From: Leucobacter sp. 7(1) | GTDB taxonomy: Bacteria; Actinomycetota; Actinomycetes; Actinomycetales; Microbacteriaceae | NCBI RefSeq assembly: GCF_900163635.1 | Contig: NZ_FUID01000026.1 | Location: 168,872-232,871 of the forward strand | Length of the DNA: 64,000 nt | Reading direction: 5' to 3' | Shown: positions 33,516 to 43,332 of the stretch, in pieces | How positions within the stretch are numbered: the first letter of the stretch is position 1 | Layout of the letters: each line of letters starts with the position of its first letter | Made by a program: the position numbers and the translations under genes | The notes under the pieces: generated by a model | What the model was told of the DNA's origin: nothing | The model's database searches: none | What the model saw: only the letters and a program-made list of their open reading frames with translations

Positions 33516-34703
33516 GTGGGTGGCCAGCGCGTCGTGGACCAGCCGAGTATTCCGGGGCTGAGCTACGTGCGTCCGCTCGGATCTGGCGGTTTTGCTCAGG
33601 TGCACCTGTATGAGCAGGACTTGCCACGTCGCTCTGTTGCGGTGAAGGTGATCGATTCGGCCCCGCAGGGCCGGGATACGTTCGAGCGCGAAGCGGACGC
33701 GATGGCGGCGCTGAGTGGGCACCCCTCGATTGTGTCGATCTATCAGGCCGGCATCGCGCTCTCGGGAAGACCGTACCTCGTGATGGAGTATTGCCCTGCA
33801 TCGATGGGTGCACTCACGAAGGGGCGGCCCGCGAAGCTGTCCGAGGTGCTCGACGCCGGGGTGCGGCTTGCCGGTGCCCTGGAGACCGCGCACCGCGCGG
33901 GTGTGCTGCACCGCGACATCAAGCCGTCAAACGTATTGCTCACCACGCTGGGACGACCCGCCCTTTCGGACTTCGGGATCGCACGCCCACTTCACGATTC
34001 TGAGGTGCCCTCCGAAGAGGTGGCAATGTCGGTGCCGTGGTCCGCGCCCGAAGTGGTGCGTCTGACGAGTTCGGGCACGGTCGCGAGCGAGGTGTGGTCG
34101 CTGGCCGCAACGCTCTACACCTTCGCGGCGGGTCGCTCGCCATTCGAGGAGTCCTCCCGCGAGCGGAACACGCGTGCGAAGCTGATCGCGCGGATCGGAA
34201 AGGCCACGATCCTCCCGATTCCCGGTGCGAGCGGGTACGGGCCGTTTGACGCGGTGCTCGCGCGGGCGATGCGCCGGGCCCCCACCGAGCGCTACGCGTC
34301 GATGGGTGATTTCGGTCGCGCGCTGCAGGAGCTTCAGCGCGGCTATGGGTTCGACGTGACACCGCTCGAGATCGTCGCGGACGCCTGGGTGCCTGCGTCT
34401 GCACCGGTGTCCGACCCGGACGAGGCCGCAGCTTCCGGCCCCCGCGGGCCGGTCGTCTCCGAGCTTCCCGGGCGTCGCACAAGGGCCCAAGCGCGGGCGG
34501 AACGCGATGCTGCCCGAACCTCGTCGGCACGGCAATCGGACGGGACCCGGGGTGGGCATCAGGTCGAGACGGATGCGGACGGGGTTGCCAAAGACCGCCC
34601 TGTTTCGGCTGTTCGCGCCGGATTGATCGGCGCGGGGATCGCGCTTGCAGCTGTCACGGCCGCCGTCGGCGTGGTTTGGGCGGTCACCGGAGGGTTCGGC
34701 TGA
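33516..34703 (+). CDS. Membrane-anchored serine/threonine protein kinase
   Basis: About 395 residues. Hanks-type kinase domain (about 15-275): glycine loop PLGSGGFAQVHLYE, catalytic K44 in VAVKVID, catalytic loop HRDIKPSNVLL with D134, DFG with D152, and SAPEVV. A variable Pro/Arg-rich juxtamembrane region follows and one C-terminal TM helix (GLIGAGIALAAVTAAVGVVW) with almost nothing outside, so it senses no extracellular ligand through a PASTA-type domain. GTG 33516 is chosen because GGAG lies five bases before it and the frame upstream is unrelated. It heads the envelope cluster that ends with an FHA protein, a likely phosphothreonine reader. Confidence 0.87.
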   Translation: MGGQRVVDQPSIPGLSYVRPLGSGGFAQVHLYEQDLPRRSVAVKVIDSAPQGRDTFEREADAMAALSGHPSIVSIYQAGIALSGRPYLVMEYCPASMGALTKGRPAKLSEVLDAGVRLAGALETAHRAGVLHRDIKPSNVLLTTLGRPALSDFGIARPLHDSEVPSEEVAMSVPWSAPEVVRLTSSGTVASEVWSLAATLYTFAAGRSPFEESSRERNTRAKLIARIGKATILPIPGASGYGPFDAVLARAMRRAPTERYASMGDFGRALQELQRGYGFDVTPLEIVADAWVPASAPVSDPDEAAASGPRGPVVSELPGRRTRAQARAERDAARTSSARQSDGTRGGHQVETDADGVAKDRPVSAVRAGLIGAGIALAAVTAAVGVVWAVTGGFG

Positions 34704-34731
34704 TGCCGGGCACACTGCCCAGGACTGGGCC

Positions 34732-37700
34732 GTGAACGCGACGCGCTGGGGCAGTCAGGCCGCGCGGGTCGCGGAACCCGCACCACGGCGTCGCGCGGCC
34801 GCCTGGATCGCGGGCGGGGTCACGGCCGCATTGGTAGTGACGATCGCGGTCTTCGCGGGAGGCTACGATGCTCGGGACACCCCGCGCGTCGAGCCCGGAG
34901 TTTGGGTGGCGCGCGACGCCGGGCAGTATGCTCGCGTGAACACCGACACCGGGGAACTTGACACGGTACGCCGTGTTGCGGAACCCAGCAGCGTGCTGCA
35001 ATCGGGGGCGCAGGGTGTGCTCCTGACACATGGAAACGGGCGTGCGTGGCCGATCGCGGCTGCGCAGCCATGGGATGTGGGCGGTGCCGCGACCGAGGGT
35101 GACGCTGACGGGACGACTCCGGTGGACGGTTCTGCGGCCCGGACCACAGGGTCGAAAGATGGGGGCGACTCGGGAGACGTGACCGCGAACGGTGTGGCGA
35201 TGCCGGAGGGAACCCGTGAGGTCCTTGTCGCCGGGCGGTATCTTGCGGCGCGTACGGAGTCGGGGCAGGTGCATGTGGGCACCCTGCGCTCGGCAGGCAG
35301 CACCGAGGCTGAGCACCCCGGCCTTCTTGACAGCGAGTTGGAGGCCTCCGACTGGGGTCCGCGCCTTGCGGCGCTCCGCACGCTTGCAGAGACAGCACCG
35401 GCGGATCCGGGCACCGACGCCGATACCGGGACAGGCACGGCGGACTCCTCGCAGGCACCGGCGCAACTCCCCGCCGCAGCGGCAATCGCGCTTTCGGCGG
35501 ATGGCGTGCTCGCCGTGTACGCGGGAGCGGAACACACGGTCACGCGCTACGACCTGGAGCGCGGATTGGAACGGACACCCGAGGCTGCCGCCGCGGCGGT
35601 GCCCACAATGGGTTCACCGGATGCATTGACCGGAGAGCCCGTGGCATCCCCGCAGCTCGCGCTTGTCGGTTCGGACTGGGTTCTGCTCGACCCGGACGCT
35701 CAGCAGCTGATTCGCTCGGGGGCGGAGCCGCAAGACCTCGAACTCGCGCCCGGCCCGCTGCTGCAGCTCAGCAGTGGGGCGAGCCGGACGGACGCGCCGG
35801 GGTCGGCAACGCCAAGCCGCGCGGCGGATCCCGCAGCTGCCCCGGCCGATCGGCCCGCTCGGAGCGCCGTCCTGATCGCGGATTCGGAGGGCCTCGTCAC
35901 GGTCGCCCGCGATGGCACCGAAACGCGCACTGCTGCGACGGGCACCCCTGCACGACCCACCGAGGTTGATGGTGTGCGGGTCGCGGCCTGGCTCGGCGCG
36001 GGATCCGGCGCGCTGTGGCGTGGTGGCGGGGACCCGCTCCCGCTGCAGTTTGACGACGCCGTGCAGGACGAGTCGGACGTGGCCCCCGTGATCCGGAGCA
36101 ATGGGACGCGTGCCGTGCTCAGCGATGAGCGCACAGGGATGCTGTGGACGATTCCGGACGGCGCGTTGATCCCGTTGTCGCAGTGGAGTCTTGCAGATCC
36201 TCCGCAGGAAGTGCAGGGGACTGTTGTCGTGGAAGACGTCCCTGAGCAGGTTCCTCCCACCGCGGTGGACGACGCCTTCGGGGTGCGACCGGGGGTGCCG
36301 TCCCCGCTTCCGGTGCTGCTGAACGACTTAGACCCGAATGCGCGTGATGTTCTGACGATCGTGCCCGAGTCCCTGTCTGAATCGTCTCTGCCCGAGTCAT
36401 TCGGCTCGGTCGAGCTGCTGGCGGATCGACAGTCCCTCGTGCTCCATACCGCCCCGGGTGCCGCGGGGACGGCGAGCTTCACGTACCGAATCTCGGACGG
36501 TGCGCTCGAATCCGGCACAGCAACGGTCACCGTGCGGGTCGTCAACGACGAGGAGAACTCTGCTCCCGAGTGGTGTCCGGTGTCCGGCTGTCAGCGTGAG
36601 TGGGGCGTCCCCGCGATCGTGCCAGGGGGGACGCTCGTGACTCCGGTGCTCGAGGGCTGGGTGGACCCCGAGGGTGATGTGATGACGCTCGCGGCCGCAG
36701 TTCCGGTGCGGGACGCGGACCCGATCCGCGCCTTGGTGACCGCCGATGGCCGGCTCGCGGTGCGGCACACGGATCCCGGGGCTGGGGGCGGGGACGTGGC
36801 GCTGCGGATCACGGTGCGTGACAGCCGGGGTGCGGAACGGGATCGGGAGCTGACGCTCCCTGTCCGGGCTGAGGCGATGCCCGAAGTCACGGGAACCGCG
36901 GCGACGATGACTGTGGGTGTCCCCGCGACGTTCGCGCCGCTCGACCGCGTCGCGGGCGGGTCTGGGTCGTTCGCGCTCGTCGATGTCGCACCGCAATCGG
37001 GTGAGGCAACCGCCGTCACGAATCCGGTTGGCGGCACAGTTGAAGTGACCGCGCTTGACCCGGGCGTCTCAACATTTGCGGTGACTGTGCGGGACGCGGT
37101 GACCGGTGCGGAGGCATCGGGTCCGCTTCGGGTGACGGCCTCGGAGGATGGGGCCGCGCTCGCGCTGCCGCCGCTGCGCGCATATGTGCGGCCACTCGCA
37201 GACGCCACAGTTGAGGTCTTGGATGCGATTCCGGGGGCGGAGTCACGCGCGCTGGCAGTTGTTGGTGCCTCTGTTGCCGACGGTGAACTGCAAGCCGATG
37301 TGATCGATCACGCGCAGGTCCGGGTGGCGGGTGCGACGCCCGACGGCACCCCGGGCCGGATCGGTGCCGCCGATATTACGGTTTCGGAGGGTGACGCTAC
37401 CGCGCGCGGAAGACTCACGGTGTTCCAAGTGCCCGACGCGGGCGGAACCGGGGTCATCGCGGTGGCAGACGCGGCGACTGTGAGCGCCGGCTCCACGGTG
37501 GACATCCGGGTACTCGACAACGACGTCGCGGCTCCCGGGGAACGGCTCCTGCTCCATCCGGAGGTCACCGGATCCGGCGCTCCAGGAGAGCTCGCCTTCG
37601 CCGCGGGCGGCACACTGCGCTACCTCGCCCCCACCGAGCCAGGCACGTATCGTGTCGGCTACACGGTGTTCGCGGCGAGTTCTCCGGAACTCAGTGACAC

Positions 37701-40700
37701 TGGCGAAGTCGTCGTGACGGTCTTACCGACGAGCACGAACCGGGACCCGCAGCCGCCCCCGCTGACGGCCCGCGTGACCCCGGGCGGGACGACAATCGTG
37801 CGGGTGCCAAGCTCCGGGGTGGACCCGGACGGGGACCGCGTGCGGCTCCGCGGAGTTGAATTGTCCCCGGACACTCGGGTGACCGCAAGCCTGGCGCGAT
37901 CAGGGACGGGGATTGAAGTGACCGCGTCCGCGACCGCTGAGCCCGGTACGATCGCGGTGTCCTACTCGGTCACCGACGATCACGGCGGCACCGGCACGGG
38001 GATCGTGAACGTGGTCGTGACCGGGGAAGCGGGGGCTCCGCCAGTCACCCTCACAGATCAGGTGCGTCTGGTCCCGGGCGGGTCCACGGTTGTGCAGCCG
38101 CTCGAGAACGATAGCGATCCCGCTGGGGGTGAGCTGGAACTGCAGGAGGTTACCCCGAACGTGCCCGGCGGCAGCGATAGTGCGGAGTATCGCCGCCTCG
38201 TGGAGGCACTCGATACCCGAGAGTTGCGCCGGGGCAGAATCTCGGTGACCGCTGGGGAAGAACTCGGGACGGCGTCGTACCGGTACACAGTGCGTTCGAG
38301 CGCGACCTCGAGCACAGCGGATGGCCTGATCGTGGTCCAGACATCGGAGCGCGTGGGAGCACAAGCGCCGGCGGTCCGGGACACCCTCGTGAGCGTGCGG
38401 GATCGGGCCGACCTCGAAGGGCGCGGGATCGATGTGCTCCAAGGCAAGGTGCGCTGGACGGCCGGCGATCCGGCCGCGCTGAAGTTGACGCTCTGGGGAG
38501 AGCAAGGCGGAGACTACCGAGTATCCGGGAACCGGATCACCGGAAACTACGATCCGGCGGGCGATGTCGTGGTGTTCCAGGTTGACGGGACCGACGCCTC
38601 GGGGACCGATGTGACGAGCTACGGGTTCTTGGTGATCCCGCCGCTCGAGGATCTGCAATTGACGTTGCAGCGAGACCTGGAGCCGCTTGAAGTAGCGGAG
38701 GGCGACTCCGTGACGGCCGCGCTGACCGAACTCGTGGACGCGGGCCCCAGCGACCGGATCGAGCTCCGCAGCGGGGCATTCCCGACGGCCCGCCCTGCGG
38801 CCCGCTGCGAAGCCGTCGGCGACGCCGCGATCCGCTACGAGGCCGGTAGCGGCGGTCCCTGGAACGATGTCTGCCGGATGGAGGTGCGGCTCCGTGGACA
38901 GCAGAGTTGGACCGCGTTGCCGGTGCCAGTGCGCGTGATCCCTGACGCGCCGGTGGCCGAACTCCGCTCACTCACGCGCACAATCGCGCCCGGGGAAGCC
39001 GAGTCGATTGAGCTCACCGACATGGTGGAGTGGCAGGGCGATCGCACGGGCGATCCCGGTGCCCTCTCGTTCAGCGTGAGTGGCAGCGCCGCCGATTTCG
39101 ACGTGGTGACCGAGGGCGCCACACTGCGCGCCACCGCACTATCTACCGCGCGGCCTGGCGGGCAACACACGCTCACCGTCACGATGACCGGCGCGGGGCG
39201 GGCCCACGCGCCGCTGACCCTCCGTGTCGGGGAGAGCCCACGGGATCTGCCGCGCGGCGGGACCGTGGCCCTACAGCGCACGGTGGGCGCGAGTTGCGGG
39301 GTGGAACTCGTGGGAATTTCCGGGGAACATGACCCGTTTGCCGGCAAGCGCGGCGGCGGCTTGGAGCTTGTCGCGGTTGACGGGAGCGCATGCCCCATCG
39401 CGCAGTTCACCGCGGTAGAGAACCGGCGGGTCGCGGTGAGTTGGCCAGACGCGACAGGTCCCGGCGGCACCTGCACTGTCGGCTTCACCGTGCGCGATGC
39501 ACAGGGCCGCGTCGGAGCTGGATCGATCGAGTTCGATGCGCAGGGCCTCCCCGATACGCCGACGAGCGTCGTACAGACAGGGTTCACGGAGAGCTCCGCA
39601 ACATTCCGCGTGGCACTCGGCGGCCGCCTCGCGCACCCCGCGGTGACCGAGGTGCGGCTCGCCGGGGCCGGGAACGCGCAGTGTGTCGCGGCTGGACCAG
39701 ACGCCTTCGACTGCGTCGTCAGTGGGCTGCGCAGCGGCGAACGGCACAGTTTCACCGCGCGTGCCGTGAATGGGGTGGGGGAATCCGTGCCCTCCGCGCC
39801 GGTGACCGGATGGGCCTACCGCGCGCCGGAGCGCCCCACGATCACGGCGACAGCCCTCCCTGACGCGGGGAACACGGACCAGGGGCGCGGCACACTCCGC
39901 GTGACGGCGTCCGGTTCTCGAGATACCCGGGAGTTCCGGGTCTCCATCGCCGGAGTGGATCGTGGCACGATCGCAGGGCCGGAGGGCCGCGGCGACTTCG
40001 CGGGGCTCCCCGCCGGGCCGGTCCCGGTCGTGGTGACCCCGGTGACGGCGCTCGAGCTACCGCCGGTGAGCGGGGGATCTGCCACCGGTACCGCCGCGCA
40101 GACGGAGGGGCGCGTGTTCGGCGCACCAATGCTCACCGGCGCGACGCTCGCGAGCACCGGCGATCGGAGCGGCAAGATCACGGTCGTCGGCACCGGGGCC
40201 CACCACGGGGAAGCCGTGGCCTGGAGCTACGCCGTCGCCACCGACGGTGCCGACCCGAGCTGCGAAGCCGCGGGCTCATCTGCCGAGATATCTCAGCTCC
40301 AGCGAGGCAAGTGGTACCGCGGGGTCGCCTGCGCGCGCAGCCCCTACGGGGCGAGCTCTGCGACAACCGCCGCGGTGCAGATCGGAGGAGCCATCCCGGC
40401 ACCGAGTGTGAGCTACACGGTGGCGACGGCCCCGGAGCATCAGGGGGGCGAGCTGCGGTATCTTCAGCTTGGTGGAGCCGCGGTCAGCGGTCAGCTCCCC
40501 GAGGCCACTCTGCGCTACAGCTCGGGCGGTGCCACGCTCTTCCTCGACGCCGAGGCACCCGGCCCGATCACTGTGCAGCAGTGCTTCGGCGAGCAGTGCT
40601 CTGAGGCCGCACCGGTGCGCTGGATCGGGGCCCCGCGCCCCGTGAACCTGGCACCGAGCGGCACCTGTGTCGACCCAGCGACCGCGGGAGGAAACCCCGC

Positions 40701-40878
40701 GGCGCTCGCCGCCGCCGTGAAGATATCGGGTGCCGCCCGACCCTCCGCCCAGTTCACCCTCGGCGCGGTCGCCGGGGAGACCGCCGAGATCACCGTACGC
40801 TGGGGCGGAGACTACGGCGCGCTCCAGGCCGCCACCCTCACGGTCTGCGCCGTCCCGCCGCCCGCTCCGGGCCCCTGA
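34732..40878 (+). CDS. Giant membrane-anchored multi-Ig/FN3 protein
   Basis: About 2,048 residues. A short cytoplasmic N terminus with an RRR cluster precedes one TM helix (about 20-40), so the bulk lies outside the membrane. Residues about 45-500 are beta-rich with repeated WVLLD/W-V-A-like strands, possibly a propeller. From about 505 come tandem cadherin/Ig-like domains with PTAVDDAFGV, LPVLLNDLDPN, VLDNDVAAPG and VDPDGDRVRL motifs (spaced about 90-100 residues). Two or more FN3-like domains lie at about 1600-1800 (GLRSGERHSFTARAVNG). There is no C-terminal anchor. GTG 34732 has AGGA eight bases upstream; an open frame reaches back to 34645 inside the kinase gene. Probably a surface adhesin-like or scaffold protein; function unknown. 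Confidence 0.75.
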   Translation: MNATRWGSQAARVAEPAPRRRAAAWIAGGVTAALVVTIAVFAGGYDARDTPRVEPGVWVARDAGQYARVNTDTGELDTVRRVAEPSSVLQSGAQGVLLTHGNGRAWPIAAAQPWDVGGAATEGDADGTTPVDGSAARTTGSKDGGDSGDVTANGVAMPEGTREVLVAGRYLAARTESGQVHVGTLRSAGSTEAEHPGLLDSELEASDWGPRLAALRTLAETAPADPGTDADTGTGTADSSQAPAQLPAAAAIALSADGVLAVYAGAEHTVTRYDLERGLERTPEAAAAAVPTMGSPDALTGEPVASPQLALVGSDWVLLDPDAQQLIRSGAEPQDLELAPGPLLQLSSGASRTDAPGSATPSRAADPAAAPADRPARSAVLIADSEGLVTVARDGTETRTAATGTPARPTEVDGVRVAAWLGAGSGALWRGGGDPLPLQFDDAVQDESDVAPVIRSNGTRAVLSDERTGMLWTIPDGALIPLSQWSLADPPQEVQGTVVVEDVPEQVPPTAVDDAFGVRPGVPSPLPVLLNDLDPNARDVLTIVPESLSESSLPESFGSVELLADRQSLVLHTAPGAAGTASFTYRISDGALESGTATVTVRVVNDEENSAPEWCPVSGCQREWGVPAIVPGGTLVTPVLEGWVDPEGDVMTLAAAVPVRDADPIRALVTADGRLAVRHTDPGAGGGDVALRITVRDSRGAERDRELTLPVRAEAMPEVTGTAATMTVGVPATFAPLDRVAGGSGSFALVDVAPQSGEATAVTNPVGGTVEVTALDPGVSTFAVTVRDAVTGAEASGPLRVTASEDGAALALPPLRAYVRPLADATVEVLDAIPGAESRALAVVGASVADGELQADVIDHAQVRVAGATPDGTPGRIGAADITVSEGDATARGRLTVFQVPDAGGTGVIAVADAATVSAGSTVDIRVLDNDVAAPGERLLLHPEVTGSGAPGELAFAAGGTLRYLAPTEPGTYRVGYTVFAASSPELSDTGEVVVTVLPTSTNRDPQPPPLTARVTPGGTTIVRVPSSGVDPDGDRVRLRGVELSPDTRVTASLARSGTGIEVTASATAEPGTIAVSYSVTDDHGGTGTGIVNVVVTGEAGAPPVTLTDQVRLVPGGSTVVQPLENDSDPAGGELELQEVTPNVPGGSDSAEYRRLVEALDTRELRRGRISVTAGEELGTASYRYTVRSSATSSTADGLIVVQTSERVGAQAPAVRDTLVSVRDRADLEGRGIDVLQGKVRWTAGDPAALKLTLWGEQGGDYRVSGNRITGNYDPAGDVVVFQVDGTDASGTDVTSYGFLVIPPLEDLQLTLQRDLEPLEVAEGDSVTAALTELVDAGPSDRIELRSGAFPTARPAARCEAVGDAAIRYEAGSGGPWNDVCRMEVRLRGQQSWTALPVPVRVIPDAPVAELRSLTRTIAPGEAESIELTDMVEWQGDRTGDPGALSFSVSGSAADFDVVTEGATLRATALSTARPGGQHTLTVTMTGAGRAHAPLTLRVGESPRDLPRGGTVALQRTVGASCGVELVGISGEHDPFAGKRGGGLELVAVDGSACPIAQFTAVENRRVAVSWPDATGPGGTCTVGFTVRDAQGRVGAGSIEFDAQGLPDTPTSVVQTGFTESSATFRVALGGRLAHPAVTEVRLAGAGNAQCVAAGPDAFDCVVSGLRSGERHSFTARAVNGVGESVPSAPVTGWAYRAPERPTITATALPDAGNTDQGRGTLRVTASGSRDTREFRVSIAGVDRGTIAGPEGRGDFAGLPAGPVPVVVTPVTALELPPVSGGSATGTAAQTEGRVFGAPMLTGATLASTGDRSGKITVVGTGAHHGEAVAWSYAVATDGADPSCEAAGSSAEISQLQRGKWYRGVACARSPYGASSATTAAVQIGGAIPAPSVSYTVATAPEHQGGELRYLQLGGAAVSGQLPEATLRYSSGGATLFLDAEAPGPITVQQCFGEQCSEAAPVRWIGAPRPVNLAPSGTCVDPATAGGNPAALAAAVKISGAARPSAQFTLGAVAGETAEITVRWGGDYGALQAATLTVCAVPPPAPGP

Positions 40879-40924
40879 TCCGGCACCCACCCTTTGCCCA
40901 CCCGCGACACGATTTCGAGGACAC

Positions 40925-41998
40925 ATGACGACTTCGCCCCACGAGCAGCCCGCCGCGAGCGGCGCGAGCCGTGACGCCGCCGCCCCGGAATCGCTCACCC
41001 CGGATCCCCATTCACCGGCCCCCGGTCTTCCGGAGTCGATCACTCCGGAGCAAGCACGCTGGGTGCAACAGCTTGTGCAGGCCTGCGGCGATGCCGTTGC
41101 TGAGGTCATTCAGGGCAAGCGGAGAGTCATCGATCTCGTCTTCGCGAGCGCGCTCGCCGGGGGGCACGTGCTGCTCGAAGATGTCCCCGGGACCGGGAAG
41201 ACTGCGCTGGCGCGCGCGCTCGCCGCAGTGATCCAGGGCACTTCCTCGCGGATTCAGTTCACCCCTGACCTACTCCCCGGCGACGTGACGGGGATATCGG
41301 TGTACGACCAGCGGGCGGGAGTCTTCGAGTTTCATGCCGGCCCGGTGTTCGCGAACGTGGTGCTCGCCGACGAGATCAACCGGGCCAGCCCCAAGACACA
41401 GTCTGCGCTGCTCGAGGTGATGGAAGAGGGGCGGGTGACGGTTGACGGCACCTCACACGATGTGGGCAGCCCCTTCCTCGTGATTGCGACGCAGAACCCC
41501 ATCGAGCAGGCAGGCACCTATCGTCTCCCCGAAGCGCAGCTCGACCGCTTCATGATCAAGACCGCCATCGGGTACCCCGACGCGAGCGCGATGCTGCGGA
41601 TCCTGCAGCAGCATCGGGGCACTCATGAGCCCGTGCCCGCCGTCGTATCGACCGCGATGGTGGCGCAGGCGCAAGCCTTTGTGAATCGGGTGTACGTGAG
41701 CCCCCTGGTTGCTGACTATGCGGTCCAGCTTGTCGAGGGGACCCGGCGTGCGAGTGAGGTGCGCCTGGGAGCGAGCGTGCGCGGTGCACTCGCCCTCGTC
41801 CGGATCGCGTCCGCTTGGGCGGCGAGCCAGGGACGACACTACGTGACGCCTGATGATGTGCGGGACCTCGCGCTGCCGGCGCTCGCCCACAGGCTTGTGC
41901 TCGAACCCGAGGCCGAGTTCGATGGGGTGACGGCCGAGCAGGTTGTCGGCCAGGTGATTCTGGACACCCCCGTCCCGCAGGAGAACGGCACCGCGTGA
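40925..41998 (+). CDS. MoxR-family AAA+ ATPase
   Basis: 357 residues. Walker A EDVPGTGKTALARALA (about 85-100), Walker B VVLADEINRASPKTQSALLEVM, sensor 1 FLVIATQNPIEQAGTYRLPEAQLDRF are the standard MoxR features, with a C-terminal lid. MoxR ATPases act as chaperone-like remodelers with partner VWA/DUF58 proteins. The DUF58 gene overlaps its stop codon, supporting a stable pair. The N-terminal 35 residues are disordered Pro/Ala-rich. Start at ATG 40925; the upstream open frame is inside the previous gene. Confidence 0.93.
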   Translation: MTTSPHEQPAASGASRDAAAPESLTPDPHSPAPGLPESITPEQARWVQQLVQACGDAVAEVIQGKRRVIDLVFASALAGGHVLLEDVPGTGKTALARALAAVIQGTSSRIQFTPDLLPGDVTGISVYDQRAGVFEFHAGPVFANVVLADEINRASPKTQSALLEVMEEGRVTVDGTSHDVGSPFLVIATQNPIEQAGTYRLPEAQLDRFMIKTAIGYPDASAMLRILQQHRGTHEPVPAVVSTAMVAQAQAFVNRVYVSPLVADYAVQLVEGTRRASEVRLGASVRGALALVRIASAWAASQGRHYVTPDDVRDLALPALAHRLVLEPEAEFDGVTAEQVVGQVILDTPVPQENGTA

Positions 41999-43332
41999 CC
42001 GCGGTCCCTCCTCCCACACGCGGCGGTGAGGCGACCCGGACGGTTGCCCGCACCGAGACGAGCGCCCCACGGGCACCGCGTCGCGTCCTGTTGCGGCACG
42101 CGAGACGGCGTGCCGCGCGTGGGCTGCGTCTTGCCTGGGGTCGGATCGCACACGTTGTGACGCCCGCGGGCGGTGTTGTCGTGGTTGCCGCGGTTGTTGC
42201 CGCGTTCCTCGGGGCGATGCTCGGGTGGGTCGAAGCGTGGGCGGTTGCCGTGGCGGCCGCACTATTGATTCTCGTTGCGCTGCCATTCCTCGCGGGCGGC
42301 CGCAACTACACGATCCGGATTGCCGCGGATCGTTTGCGTGTGGTTGCCGGGGACGAGGTGCGGCTTGAGGTGGAGGTGACGCAGACCGCTCCGCGGCCCA
42401 GCCTGCCGGCGCGGGCCGAGCTCCCGGTCGGCCCCGCCCTGCGTGAGATCGCGATCCCGGCGCTTGGGGCTGGGGCGAGCACGGCGCTGCCGCTCGCGGT
42501 GCCCGCGCCGCAGCGAGGGGTGATCACCGTCGGTCCGCTCACAGTCGCACGGCGCGACCCTGTCGGGCTGCTTCGCCGGGAGCTCACCTGGCCGGACCGT
42601 CACCTCGTGCATGTCCACCCGGTAACTACGGCATTGCCGCCGACTACGGCCGGTTTGGTGCGGGATCTCGAGGGTGACCCGAGCCACCGGCTCACCGATG
42701 CCGACCTTTCGTTCCACGCGGTCCGCGAGTACGCCAACGGTGATGCGCGACGGCACATCCACTGGCGATCGACGGCGAAGACCGGAACGCTCATGGTGCG
42801 CCAGTACGAGGAGTCTCATACCGCGCGCACCGCGGTACTGTTTGATGCGAACCGCGCGGAGTATGTGAGTGCTGACGCGTTTGAGCTCGGCGTCAGTGTC
42901 GCGGCCTCGATCGGCCTGCAAGCAGTCCGTGAGGGCCGAGAACGTTTCGTCGCTGCCCAGTGGGTACCGGGACGCGAACGCTCGGCGATTGACGGCCTCG
43001 AAGAGCTCCCGGCGCGCACGCCGACACAGCTCCTTGATGCCTGGGCGCGCCTGACCGCGACGGACCAGGCACCGCCAGTGGAGCGGATCGCACGAGGGCT
43101 TGCCGAATCGCGGCGACCCCTCTCGCTTGTGGCCGTCGTGACAGGCTCGCGTGTGGATGCCGGACGGCTGCGCCGAATCGCAGCAGTCTTTCCTCCGGAC
43201 GTCGCCGTCCTCATCGTGCGCTGCGAGCCGCTGGCGGACCCGGTGGCCCACCGTGGATCTGCGGGGGCTGTGTTGACTGTCGGGGCGCTCGGAGACCTGC
43301 CACATTTGCTCGTGCGACGAGGCGCGGTATGA
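41995..43332 (+). CDS. DUF58 domain protein
   Basis: 445 residues. Two membrane helices near residues 55-100, a beta-rich extracytoplasmic or cytoplasmic segment, and the DUF58 core with REYANGDARRHIHWRSTAKTG followed by LMVRQYE and a VWA-like fold with AVLFDANRAEY. Proteins of this kind are obligate partners of MoxR ATPases in envelope clusters. The start is GTG 41995 in a GTGA overlap with moxR, so translation is coupled. The gene ends in an ATGA overlap with the next. Confidence 0.9.
   Translation: MTAVPPPTRGGEATRTVARTETSAPRAPRRVLLRHARRRAARGLRLAWGRIAHVVTPAGGVVVVAAVVAAFLGAMLGWVEAWAVAVAAALLILVALPFLAGGRNYTIRIAADRLRVVAGDEVRLEVEVTQTAPRPSLPARAELPVGPALREIAIPALGAGASTALPLAVPAPQRGVITVGPLTVARRDPVGLLRRELTWPDRHLVHVHPVTTALPPTTAGLVRDLEGDPSHRLTDADLSFHAVREYANGDARRHIHWRSTAKTGTLMVRQYEESHTARTAVLFDANRAEYVSADAFELGVSVAASIGLQAVREGRERFVAAQWVPGRERSAIDGLEELPARTPTQLLDAWARLTATDQAPPVERIARGLAESRRPLSLVAVVTGSRVDAGRLRRIAAVFPPDVAVLIVRCEPLADPVAHRGSAGAVLTVGALGDLPHLLVRRGAV

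Noticed and set aside
34645..34731. Extended start of the giant Ig/FN3 protein inside the kinase gene
   Set aside because: No ribosome site, and the added residues copy the kinase TM region in another frame. GTG 34732 has AGGA at good spacing.
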